A stretch of 64,000 nucleotides of DNA from the NCBI RefSeq assembly GCF_014642855.1, contig NZ_BMJB01000001.1, positions 1,178,001 through 1,242,000 of the forward strand, in the 5' to 3' direction. The notes below the pieces were generated by a model that saw nothing but the letters and a program-made list of their open reading frames with translations, was not told the origin of the DNA and made no database searches. Each line of letters opens with the position of its first letter. The first letter of the stretch is position 1. The translations under genes were made by a program, and so were the position numbers. The stretch is from Edaphobacter acidisoli (GTDB taxonomy: Bacteria > Acidobacteriota > Terriglobia > Terriglobales > Acidobacteriaceae). Shown in pieces: positions 16,798-24,270 of the stretch.

Positions 16798-17337
16798 ATG
16801 AGACTGCGCTTCCTCGTTCTGCTTGCCTTCTTTGCTTTGGCCACAGCATCGTCTCCAGCACAACTCGGAATTTACGGCAACTTCGACGCAACTCATCTCA
16901 CCAACAATCAGAGCCTGACATGGCTCTACGGGCCCAACTTTGGGGCGTATTACAACTTCATCCACGCCGGGCCTATTGCCGCAGGTCTTGATGCGCGCGG
17001 TAACTTCCTATTCGGGAACCACCTGAAGTACCGGAGCGGGCTGGTCGGTGTGCGCGTCGCAATCAATCCGCCTGTTCTTCCGATCAAGCCGTATGCGCAG
17101 TTCTCCGTCGGTGGCGGTGCGGTCAGGCCGGATTCTTCCGGCTCGATTCAGACGCACTACACGACGAAGTTTCAATATGGGGTCTTTGGTGGCGCGGACA
17201 TTACCGTGCTCCCGCATGTCGATTTTCGTCTGATTGAAGTGGGCTACGCCAGAATGACTGGAATCAACGGCGGGCCGGTTGCGCCTGCGACTTCTCTCGT
17301 GACCATCGGCAGCGGCATCGTCATTCGGCTCCCTTGA
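16798..17337 (+). CDS. Small outer-membrane beta-barrel protein, unknown function
   Basis: 179 residues with a cleavable signal peptide (LRFLVLLAFFALATASSPAQ). The mature part alternates polar and hydrophobic residues in short Gly/Tyr/Phe-bearing strands (LYGPNFGAYYNFIHAGPIAA, LVGVRVAINPP, YAQFSVGGGAVRP, FQYGVFGGADITVLPHVDF) and ends in a strand, IGSGIVIRLP, as an eight-strand OmpA/OmpW-like barrel would. GGAAAG precedes the ATG. It sits between the orphan rlmN fragment and intact rlmN and may have come in with that rearrangement. Codon use has more G/T in third position than its neighbours, by eye. Confidence 0.72.
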   Translation: MRLRFLVLLAFFALATASSPAQLGIYGNFDATHLTNNQSLTWLYGPNFGAYYNFIHAGPIAAGLDARGNFLFGNHLKYRSGLVGVRVAINPPVLPIKPYAQFSVGGGAVRPDSSGSIQTHYTTKFQYGVFGGADITVLPHVDFRLIEVGYARMTGINGGPVAPATSLVTIGSGIVIRLP

Positions 17338-17344
17338 GTCCTGT

Positions 17345-18556
17345 TCACCCGCCTATAGCTACCAGGCCGTCTTCCACCGTCCGCTTAAGCTGCCCGCAAG
17401 CCGCATAAATATCCCGCCCCCGCGGCCGCCGGATATACGCCGGAATCCCCGCATCAATCACCCTGTTCTGAAACGCCAGCACCCCATCCCTGGGAGGCTC
17501 GTGATAAGGCATATTCGGCCCCGCGTTCCACACAATCAGATTGATCTTGCACTTGATTCCCCGCACCAGCGCAATCAGCTCATCCGCATCCGCCAGCGAG
17601 TCGTTGATCCCGCCCAGCATCACATACTCAAACGTAATCCACTCGCGCCGGCTCAGCGGAATCGTCCCCAGCGCCTCCAGCAGCGCCGCAATGTTCCATT
17701 TCCGCGTAATCGGCATAATCGCCTCACGCACCGCATCGTTTGGAGCATTCAAACTCACCGCCAGCTTCGGCCTGCTCGTCTCCTTCGCAAACGCCAGAAT
17801 CCCCGGCAGAATCCCCGACGTGCTTACCGTCATCCGCGCCTCAGGAATCCGCATATAAACCAGCAGCCGCACCGCCGCCATGAAGTTCTCGTAGTTCAAA
17901 AACGGCTCACCCATCCCCATAAACACCAGGTTGATCCTCGCCGGTGTCGGGTTCCCGCGACTACTCCCCAGCTCCACCTTGTGCCGATTCAGCACCGCCG
18001 CCACCTGCCCCGCAATCTCACCCGCCGTCAGGTTCCGCCGAATCCCCAGCTTCGCCGTCAGGCAGAACTGGCAGTTCACCGCGCACCCCACCTGACTCGA
18101 CACACAGATCGTCGCCCGCCGATACTTCAGCGCCGCCTCAGCATCTCCCCGAGCAGCAAGCGCGTCTTCTGTCTCTTCATCCTCGGCAGCCGCTGAACCA
18201 TCCCCACGCTCGCCCCCATCGCCATCCGGCATCCAAACCGTCTCGACCGTCTCGCCATCGGCCATCCGCATCAGGTAGCGCTCCGTCCCATCCACCGACA
18301 CAGCCGCCTGCACGATCTCTGGCAGCCCAACCCCGTACCCCTCCGCAGCCAAAGCCTCGCGCAACCCTTCAGACAAAGTAGTTATTTCACTTAAATCCGT
18401 AACACGCTGACGATAAATAGCTTCCGCCAACTGGCCACCACGATACCCAGGCTGCCCCAGCCCTTTCACCACCCCAGCCAGCTCATCCAGCGGCAAGCCA
18501 AAAAGTGGCCTCGCCACTTGAATATTTTTATTTAAATAATTGATATAATTAGACAT
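17345..18556 (-). CDS. rlmN: 23S rRNA (A2503-C2) / tRNA (A37-C2) methyltransferase
   Basis: Radical-SAM enzyme (403 residues). The cluster motif CAVNCQFC gives Cys158, Cys162, Cys165; LVFMGMGEPFLNY is the GEP motif; RKWNIAALLEAL, VMLGGINDS and the C-terminal Cys387 in IYAACGQL, which carries the methyl group in RlmN, are all present. An acidic, Gly-rich insert (about 111-140) is not typical. The first 14 codons (MSNYINYLNKNIQV) are strikingly AT-rich compared with the rest; no ribosome binding site is seen, and a GTG at codon 14 is an alternative start. Modification of A2503 tunes the peptidyl transferase centre. Confidence 0.94.
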   Translation of the reverse strand: MSNYINYLNKNIQVARPLFGLPLDELAGVVKGLGQPGYRGGQLAEAIYRQRVTDLSEITTLSEGLREALAAEGYGVGLPEIVQAAVSVDGTERYLMRMADGETVETVWMPDGDGGERGDGSAAAEDEETEDALAARGDAEAALKYRRATICVSSQVGCAVNCQFCLTAKLGIRRNLTAGEIAGQVAAVLNRHKVELGSSRGNPTPARINLVFMGMGEPFLNYENFMAAVRLLVYMRIPEARMTVSTSGILPGILAFAKETSRPKLAVSLNAPNDAVREAIMPITRKWNIAALLEALGTIPLSRREWITFEYVMLGGINDSLADADELIALVRGIKCKINLIVWNAGPNMPYHEPPRDGVLAFQNRVIDAGIPAYIRRPRGRDIYAACGQLKRTVEDGLVAIGG

Positions 18557-18653
18557 AATAAATCATCGCAAACATCATCTCGACCCTCTACAGTTTACCC
18601 TCATCCAACCCGGTAAGCCAGTTTCGCACCGCCTCCTGTGAAAGAATAGAGCC

Positions 18654-19967
18654 ATGTCCCAAACCCTGATCGAAGAAGTCTCAACCCAGAAGAACGCCGC
18701 GCGCAACATCCGCAAGACCATCCTCTCGAACGGACTCACCGTCCTCACCGAGAGCATGCCTCATCTGCGCAGCGTCTCCATGGGCGCATGGGTCGGCTCC
18801 GGCTCACGCGACGAGAACCCCGAGGTCAACGGCATCTCCCACTTCGTCGAGCACATGGTCTTCAAAGGCACCACCACCCGCTCCGCCCAACAAATCGCCC
18901 GCGAGGTCGACACCATCGGCGGCAATCTCGACGCCTTCACCGGCAAAGAGACCATCTGTTTCAACATCAAGGTCCTCGACGAAAACGTCGCCCCTGCCCT
19001 CGACGTCCTCGCCGACCTCGTCCTCAACCCCACCTTCACCCCCGAAGAGATGGCGCGCGAACAAGGCGTCATCCTCGAAGAGATCAAGATGGACGAGGAC
19101 AACCCCGACTACCTCGTCCACGAAGTCTGGACCCAGAACTTCTGGAAGGGCGACCCGCTCGGCCGCCCCATCCTCGGCACCGTCAAAACCGTCTCCAGCT
19201 TCAACCAGCAAACCCTCTTCGACTACTACGCCGGCCAGTTCAACGCGCAGAACATCGTCTTCTCCGCCGCCGGCAACCTCGAGCACGACGCCTTCGTCGC
19301 CTCCGTCGAGCAAAAATTCAACGCCCTCGCCTCAGCCAGCGGCAGCGCAGCGCGTCTCACCACGCCGCACGCCACGCCCCACATCACCCTCAAGCGCAAG
19401 AAGGCGCTCGAGCAGGTGCAGCTCTGCCTCGGCGTCCCCGCCCCACCGGTCAACGACGCCAACCGCTACGTCGTCTTCCTGCTCAACACCATCCTCGGCG
19501 GCGGCATGAGCTCGCGCCTCTTCCAGACCATCCGCGAAGACCAGGGCCTCGCCTACTCCATCTACTCCGAGATGAACCCCTTCCGCGACACCGGCTCCCT
19601 CTGCATCTACGCTGGCACGGCCGTCGACAAGACCCGCAAGGTCCTCGACCTCACCCTCCGCGAACTCCGCCGCCTCAAAGAGGAGACAGCCAACGAAGCC
19701 GAGCTGAAGCGCGCCAAGGACCAGCTCAAGAGCAACATGGTCATCGGCCTCGAAAGCTCGGGCAGCCGCATGGCCAACCTCGCCCGCCAGCAGATGTACT
19801 TCGGTCGCTTCTTCGGAGTCGACGAGATGATGCGCGAGATCGACGCCGTCACCCCCGACGACATCCAGAACATGGCGAAGCAGCTCTTCCAGCCCGAAGC
19901 CATCGCCCTCACACTGCTCGGCAATCTCGGCGCCATGAAGCTAGACCGCGCCGACCTCGCCTGCTGA
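18654..19967 (+). CDS. M16 family zinc metallopeptidase (processing-peptidase type)
   Basis: Soluble zinc protease subunit of 437 residues. The inverted zinc motif HFVEH (63-67) and the downstream acidic helix REQGVILEEIKMDEDNPD supply the metal ligands and general base. The C-terminal domain has SIYSEMNPFRDTGSLCIYAGT, and GGGMSSRLFQTIREDQGLAY is the M16 substrate-binding signature. This resembles PqqL/YmxG/mitochondrial processing peptidase beta. A PqqF-type role is unlikely without pqq genes. No signal peptide is seen. It is divergent from rlmN and followed by a repeat. Confidence 0.92.
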   Translation: MSQTLIEEVSTQKNAARNIRKTILSNGLTVLTESMPHLRSVSMGAWVGSGSRDENPEVNGISHFVEHMVFKGTTTRSAQQIAREVDTIGGNLDAFTGKETICFNIKVLDENVAPALDVLADLVLNPTFTPEEMAREQGVILEEIKMDEDNPDYLVHEVWTQNFWKGDPLGRPILGTVKTVSSFNQQTLFDYYAGQFNAQNIVFSAAGNLEHDAFVASVEQKFNALASASGSAARLTTPHATPHITLKRKKALEQVQLCLGVPAPPVNDANRYVVFLLNTILGGGMSSRLFQTIREDQGLAYSIYSEMNPFRDTGSLCIYAGTAVDKTRKVLDLTLRELRRLKEETANEAELKRAKDQLKSNMVIGLESSGSRMANLARQQMYFGRFFGVDEMMREIDAVTPDDIQNMAKQLFQPEAIALTLLGNLGAMKLDRADLAC

Positions 19968-19989
19968 AGAACAGTCGAAAATGTGCCCC

Positions 19990-20090
19990 GTCATCCTGAG
20001 CGAAGGTGGCGCTTTTTGCCACCGAAGTCGAAGGACCCCGAGAACTCCTCACGCACCCATGCCTCCCAACCCTTTCGGCCACAAAACTCA
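19990..20090 (+). repeat. Long composite intergenic repeat, type C
   Basis: Starts GTCATCCTGAGCGAAGGTGG, contains an internal GGTGGCGCTTTTTGCCACC hairpin absent from the other copies, then GAAGTCGAAGGACCCCGA and the CACCCATGCC ... CCCTTTCGGCCACAAAACTC end. The hairpin insertion replaces the CGACCGCAGGGAGCGG core of the other copies. Confidence 0.82.
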
Positions 20091-20247
20091 TCCCTTCAGA
20101 TCAGCTCCCATTACCTTCCAACAGCAAAACACGTCTCAAAGATGTGACAGAAATAAGGGCCAAAGCCCGCGCCAAACTCCTCACTATCAAGAAAACTCCC
20201 ACACCTGATACAGTTCTCTTGAACCACACCCAAGGACAACGACCCAA

Positions 20248-20763
20248 ATGAATCTCCAAGCCAGCCAGAAGGAACACAACACAGAAGAAGGCTTCACCCT
20301 GATCGAGCTGCTCATCGTCATGAGCGTGATGCTGATCCTGATGACACTGGCCATCCCCCAGTTGCTCAAGCTCACCAAGCAGGCGCACGAGACCTCCGCA
20401 ATGACATCCATTCGCGCCATCACCGAAGCCGAGCTGCAATACAACTCCACCTACCCCACGCGCGGCTTTGCCTGCTCTCTGGCCCAGCTCGGCGGCGACC
20501 CCAAATCCGGCGCCCCCACAGCCGATTCCGCCCAGCTCATCGCCCCCGACCTCGCCTCCGGTGAAAAGGCCGGCTACACCTTCGCCATCACCAACTGCTC
20601 CAAGGTCACCATCAACAATCAGGACCAGTACACCTCCTACGAGATCACGGCGGTGCCCAATAAAGTAGGCAAGACAGGCGACCGCGGCTTCTGCTCCGAC
20701 GAGAACAACGCCATCCACTACGACCCGCAGGGCGGCACCAACTGCACCCAACTCATCCAGTAA
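20248..20763 (+). CDS. Type IV pilin / type II pseudopilin-like protein
   Basis: Prepilin of 171 residues. The leader ends in EEGFTLIELLIVMSVMLILM, where the prepilin peptidase would cut after Gly and methylate Phe; Glu5 of the mature protein is kept. After the long N-terminal helix there is a globular domain with Cys pairs (FACSLAQLGGD; TNCSKV; RGFCSDENN; TNCTQL) likely forming disulfides. AAGGA lies 11 bases before the ATG. The stop TAA overlaps the lolA ATG by one base (TAATG). Pilin assembly genes are not in the window, so it may be a minor pilin or secretion pseudopilin. Confidence 0.85.
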   Translation: MNLQASQKEHNTEEGFTLIELLIVMSVMLILMTLAIPQLLKLTKQAHETSAMTSIRAITEAELQYNSTYPTRGFACSLAQLGGDPKSGAPTADSAQLIAPDLASGEKAGYTFAITNCSKVTINNQDQYTSYEITAVPNKVGKTGDRGFCSDENNAIHYDPQGGTNCTQLIQ

Positions 20764-21449
20764 TGCAGCACGAGCAACCCAGAAAAATCGGGTGCCCCAC
20801 CTTCGCGACAGTTTTATCGTCGCTAAGGTGGGTTGTCGCCCTCACCCTCCTCGCCGCGCCACTGGCCGCCCAAACCAACACCGCCCTCATCCACAAAGTC
20901 GACGACCACTACAACCATCTCGCCTCGCTCCGCACCTACTTCACCGAGCAATACAGCGGCATGGGCATGAACAAGACCGAATCCGGCGTCCTCGTCCTCC
21001 AGAAGCCCGGCAAAATGCGCTGGAGCTACGACGACCCCATCGGCAAAGTCTTCGTCCTCGACGGCAAGTACGCGTGGTTCTACACGCCCGGCGACGCGCA
21101 GGCGCAACGAGTCCCTGCCAAACAACTCGACGACCTCCGCTCCCCACTCCGTTTTCTGCTCGGCCATACCCAGTTGCAGAAAGAACTCGACAACCTCGCC
21201 GTCGCCCCCGACGGAGCGAACTTCCGCATCACCGGCATCCCCAAAGGCATGGAGCAGCGCGTGAAGCTCCTCACCCTCTGGGTCACCAGTTCAGGTGCAA
21301 TCGAAAAGATGCGCCTCGAAGAAGTCGGCGGCGCAATCACCGAGTTCACCTTCTCAAAATCCGAAGAGAACGTCCCCGTCAAATCCTCCGACTTCATCTT
21401 CCACGCCCCCGCAGGCGTCACCATCGTCAACGGCCTCCCACCCATCTAG
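20763..21449 (+). CDS. lolA: Outer-membrane lipoprotein carrier protein LolA
   Basis: Periplasmic chaperone that shuttles lipoproteins from LolCDE to the outer membrane (228 residues). A signal peptide (WVVALTLLAAPLAAQ) is preceded by a long n-region; the mature protein has LASLRTYFTEQYSGMGMNKTESGVLVLQKPGKMRWSY split by normal LolA strands, then VFVLDGKYAWFYTP and RFLLGHTQLQKELDN. The ATG overlaps the pilin stop by one base and has no ribosome binding site, pointing to coupled translation. A 14-pair hairpin lies in codons 12-24, within the n-region of the signal peptide, and may be a repeat that was recruited into the coding sequence. Confidence 0.9.
   Translation: MQHEQPRKIGCPTFATVLSSLRWVVALTLLAAPLAAQTNTALIHKVDDHYNHLASLRTYFTEQYSGMGMNKTESGVLVLQKPGKMRWSYDDPIGKVFVLDGKYAWFYTPGDAQAQRVPAKQLDDLRSPLRFLLGHTQLQKELDNLAVAPDGANFRITGIPKGMEQRVKLLTLWVTSSGAIEKMRLEEVGGAITEFTFSKSEENVPVKSSDFIFHAPAGVTIVNGLPPI
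20796..20832. repeat. Near-perfect inverted repeat inside the lolA signal-peptide coding region
   Basis: Arms CCCACCTTCGCGAC and GTCGCTAAGGTGGG pair at 13 of 14 positions around a 9-base loop (AGTTTTATC). The arms encode part of the signal peptide n-region, CPTFATVLSSLRWV. Palindromes of this strength are expected in REP-type elements rather than in coding sequence. Confidence 0.85.
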
Positions 21450-21519
21450 CGCAAAAACGCAACGCTCCGCAAAAAGAGCCGTCATCCTGAGCCAGGATTG
21501 TCATTGTGAGGAAAGAGCC

Positions 21520-21610
21520 GTCATCCTGAGCGAAGCGACCGCAGGGAGCGGAGTCGAAGGACCCCGATGCCGCACAACTCACCCATACCTTCGAACCCTT
21601 TCGGCCACAA
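21520..21610 (+). repeat. Long composite intergenic repeat, type C
   Basis: The first half is the same as the copy at 15733 (GTCATCCTGAGCGAAGCGAC ... GTCGAAGGACCCCGA), then CTCACCCATACC and CCCTTTCGGCCACAA. A partial TCATCCTGAGCCAGG unit stands just before it at 21482. The whole gap 21450-21734 is otherwise gene-free. Confidence 0.83.
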
Positions 21611-21734
21611 CCTCTCGCACCCACTCGTCTTGTCAAGCCCCAACACCACCCAACCAGCACAAACCAAACCACTTACCATTGGCGGTTTTCCCATTCGAAT
21701 CTGCTAGACTTAAATCAGAGGCAAAATAGCCAGA

Positions 21735-22514
21735 ATGCCAGACCAGTCCGCAAATCCCGTACTTAACCCAAGCAAAATGAATACTTTAGTGCCTAAGTAC
21801 GGGGAGGGGGGTACCCCCCTCGCGACCGAGCAATTCCACCAGGCCGTCCGCGACCTCAACCCCGCCGTGGCCGTCTTCGACTGCGACGGCACCCTCTGGT
21901 CCGGCGACGCCGGCTCGTCCTTCATGAACTGGACCCTCGAGCGCGGCCTCGTCTCCCGCGACATGGTCGACTGGATCAACCGCCGCTACCTCGGCTACCA
22001 GCACGGCGAGGTCAACGAGCTCGCCATCTGCGGCGAGATGGTCCAGATGTACCAGGGCCTCCGCGAGTCCGAGATGCGCCACGCCGCCCGCGACTTCTTC
22101 GCCGAGCGCATCGAGCGGAACATCTTCCCCGAGATGCTCGCTCTCGTCAACGAGCTCCGCGCCAAAGGCGTCGACATCTGGGCCGTCAGCTCCACCAACG
22201 ACTGGGTCATCGAAGAAGGCGTCACCCGCTTCGGCATACCGCCCAATCGCGTTCTCGCCGCCCGCGTCGAGGTCCGCGACGGCATCGTCACCGAGACCGT
22301 CCTCGACGTCCCCACCGACGAGGGCAAGGTCGTCTCGCTCGCTCGCATGGGCATCATCACCCCAGACGCCGTCTTCGGCAACTCCATCCACGACGCCGCG
22401 ATGCTCGCCATCTCCCGCCGCGCCTTCCCCGTCAATCCCACCGCAGCCCTGCTCGAACAGAGCGCCCGCGAAGGCTGGGCCGTTTACTACCCAGCATCGG
22501 TCACACCGAAGTAA
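21735..22514 (+). CDS. HAD superfamily hydrolase (phosphoserine phosphatase-like)
   Basis: Cytoplasmic phosphatase of up to 259 residues. Motif I is VFDCDGTLW (nucleophile Asp49, acid/base Asp51), motif II is AVSSTNDW, and the motif III/IV region is DEGKVVSLARMGI followed by FGNSIHDAAML. The pattern is closest to the SerB-like HAD-IB group; substrate unknown. The first 40 residues are doubtful: an ATG at 21777 is also in frame, neither has a good ribosome binding site, and a palindrome encodes the segment GEGGTPLA. There is no operon partner, though the Nudix gene follows by 39 bases. Confidence 0.82.
   Translation: MPDQSANPVLNPSKMNTLVPKYGEGGTPLATEQFHQAVRDLNPAVAVFDCDGTLWSGDAGSSFMNWTLERGLVSRDMVDWINRRYLGYQHGEVNELAICGEMVQMYQGLRESEMRHAARDFFAERIERNIFPEMLALVNELRAKGVDIWAVSSTNDWVIEEGVTRFGIPPNRVLAARVEVRDGIVTETVLDVPTDEGKVVSLARMGIITPDAVFGNSIHDAAMLAISRRAFPVNPTAALLEQSAREGWAVYYPASVTPK
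21804..21821. repeat. Perfect 18-base palindrome at the 5' end of the HAD gene
   Basis: GAGGGGGGTACCCCCCTC reads the same on both strands, centred on GGTACC. It lies 70-87 bases after the upstream ATG, inside the predicted coding sequence. It may be a repeat or operator; if so the true start would lie downstream. Confidence 0.8.
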
Positions 22515-22553
22515 CGCAGCATTTACCGGCAACGGTCGTCTAAACTGTTAGCT

Positions 22554-23015
22554 GTGAAAGCGCAGATCAGGAAGTTGGGCGAACACGCTGAAACGGGAGC
22601 ACATAAGCCGGTCCGGTTTGTGGTTGCAGCCCTGATTCTGCGCAGCTCCGGCGATACCCCCGAAGTCCTCATCTGCCAACGGAAGCCCGACCAGCCCATG
22701 TGTCTCAAGTGGGAGTTTCCCGGCGGCAAGATCGAACCCGGCGAAGGCCCCGAAGCCGCCCTGGCCCGCGAGCTGGACGAAGAGCTCGGCATCTCCGCCG
22801 CCATCGGCCCACGCGTCGCGCGCATCCGCCACAAGTACCGCAATGGCGGCGCGGTCGATCTCCAGTTCTTCACCGTCCGCGAGTTCACCGGAGAGATCGA
22901 AAACCGCATCTTCAACGACGTCCGCTGGGCTCCGATGACCACGCTGCCCGACTACGACTTCCTCGCCGCCGACCTCGGACTCATCCACGACCTGGCCGAA
23001 GGCAAGCTGCTGTAG
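22554..23015 (+). CDS. Nudix hydrolase, MutT-like 8-oxo-dGTP diphosphatase
   Basis: Protein of 153 residues that probably cleans oxidised nucleoside triphosphates. The Nudix box starts at GGKIEPGEGPEAALARELDE and continues with ELGI, matching GX5EX7REUXEEXGU except that Leu-Asp follows Arg-Glu. WEFPGG before the box and VRWAPMTTLPDYDFLAAD near the C terminus fit MutT. The start is GTG at 22554; there is no obvious ribosome binding site, and a later start would still keep the domain. It converges with the NRAMP-like gene with 4 bases between stops. Confidence 0.88.
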   Translation: MKAQIRKLGEHAETGAHKPVRFVVAALILRSSGDTPEVLICQRKPDQPMCLKWEFPGGKIEPGEGPEAALARELDEELGISAAIGPRVARIRHKYRNGGAVDLQFFTVREFTGEIENRIFNDVRWAPMTTLPDYDFLAADLGLIHDLAEGKLL

Positions 23016-23019
23016 AAAC

Positions 23020-24270
23020 TCAACCTCGCACAATCCCCCACAGCCACACCAGCGACAACCCAGTCACAACAGCCGCAGTCAGCCACGCAACAATATTGAA
23101 AAAACGCGAGTTCGTATGCTCTCCCATCAATTCATACTTGTTGATGAGCTGAAGCATAAAGACCAGCACAATCGGCAGCAACACTCCATTCAGCACCTGC
23201 GACAGAATGCTGAACTTCACCAACGGAAAGTTCGGAATCAGCACAACAGCAGCGCCGGCAGCAAGCAGCAGACTGTAAAACCAGTAAAAGAACTTCGCCT
23301 CACGAAAGCTCTTATCCAGTCCACTCTCAAACCCCAGTCCTTCGCACACGGTATAAGCCGTAGAGAGCGGCAGAATCGACGCAGCAAAAAGCGACGCATT
23401 GAATAATCCTGCAGCGAAGAGGATGAAGGCGTAGTCGCCAGCCAACGGCTTCATCGCCCCAGCCGCATCTGCTGGATCGACGATGTTACGAATGCCGTGA
23501 ACATACAGGGTAGCTGCGCACGCGATGATGATGAACCACGCAACAATATCCGTGAAGAACGAGCCGACAATGACATCGAGACGCGAAGCCTTGTACTGTC
23601 GCACGCCGATTCCCTTCTCGACGATGGACGATTGCAGATAGAACTGCATCCACGGTGCAATCGTCGTGCCGATTACACCGACGGTCATGTAGATATAAGT
23701 TTTGTCGCTCCAGACTGCACGCTGAGGCAGCTTGACCGTCTCCAGCAGAGACAAATGCCAGTCAGGTCTGCTCAAAACACCAGCAGCAATGTAAGCAATA
23801 TAAAAGCAGCTCGCAACAAGGAATATCTTCTCGACGCTCTTGTAATCGCCTTTGACGACGAGCACCCACACAAGAAACGCGCAGATCGGTACGCTCGCAT
23901 ATTTAGTGATGTGAAAGAGCTGCATCGAACCCGCAATACCGGAGAACTCAGTGATGACATTGCCGAAGTTGACGATGACGAGCAGCACCATCATCACAAA
24001 CGTCAGGCGCAGCCCGAACTCTTCGCGGATCAGGTCACTCAGTCCTTTGCCCGTGACTGCTCCCATACGCGCGCACATCTCCTGCACGACGATCAGTGCA
24101 AGCGTGATAGGGATCATCGTCCACAGCAGCGTATAGCCGAACTGCGCGCCGGCCTGCGAGTAGGTCAAAATGCCGCCAGCATCGTTATCGACATTGGCAG
24201 TGATAAAACCTGGCCCAAGCACAGCCAGAAATAAAATGATGCGAGTCCTCCAGCGGCGCGCTTCGGTCAT
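23020..24270 (-). CDS. NRAMP-family divalent metal transporter with altered metal-site motifs
   Basis: Integral inner-membrane carrier, 416 residues, with about 11 membrane helices. Helix 1 reads GPGFITANVDNDAGG instead of the canonical DPGN motif, with Asp28, Asn29 and Asp30 near the site. Helix 6 reads IGTTIAPWMQFYLQSS; Ala205-Pro-Trp207 stands where canonical NRAMPs have Met-Pro-His. Loss of the sulfur ligand is known from the NRAMP-related Mg2+ transporters (NRMTs), so Mg2+ rather than Mn2+ or Fe2+ is a reasonable substrate; that is inference. The start ATG overlaps the upstream gene by 4 bases (ATGA). The operon also carries a poreless MgtE-type regulator. Confidence 0.86.
   Translation of the reverse strand: MTEARRWRTRIILFLAVLGPGFITANVDNDAGGILTYSQAGAQFGYTLLWTMIPITLALIVVQEMCARMGAVTGKGLSDLIREEFGLRLTFVMMVLLVIVNFGNVITEFSGIAGSMQLFHITKYASVPICAFLVWVLVVKGDYKSVEKIFLVASCFYIAYIAAGVLSRPDWHLSLLETVKLPQRAVWSDKTYIYMTVGVIGTTIAPWMQFYLQSSIVEKGIGVRQYKASRLDVIVGSFFTDIVAWFIIIACAATLYVHGIRNIVDPADAAGAMKPLAGDYAFILFAAGLFNASLFAASILPLSTAYTVCEGLGFESGLDKSFREAKFFYWFYSLLLAAGAAVVLIPNFPLVKFSILSQVLNGVLLPIVLVFMLQLINKYELMGEHTNSRFFNIVAWLTAAVVTGLSLVWLWGIVRG

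Noticed and set aside
18788-19999. A 403-codon plus-strand frame overlapping the M16 protease
   Set aside because: Arg/Pro/His-rich shadow in the +2 frame; the protease frame carries HxxEH and is coding.
23020-24270. Annotation of the NRAMP-family gene as mntH
   Set aside because: The conserved DPGN and Met-Pro-His motifs needed for the Mn2+/Fe2+ site are missing, so the symbol is not justified.
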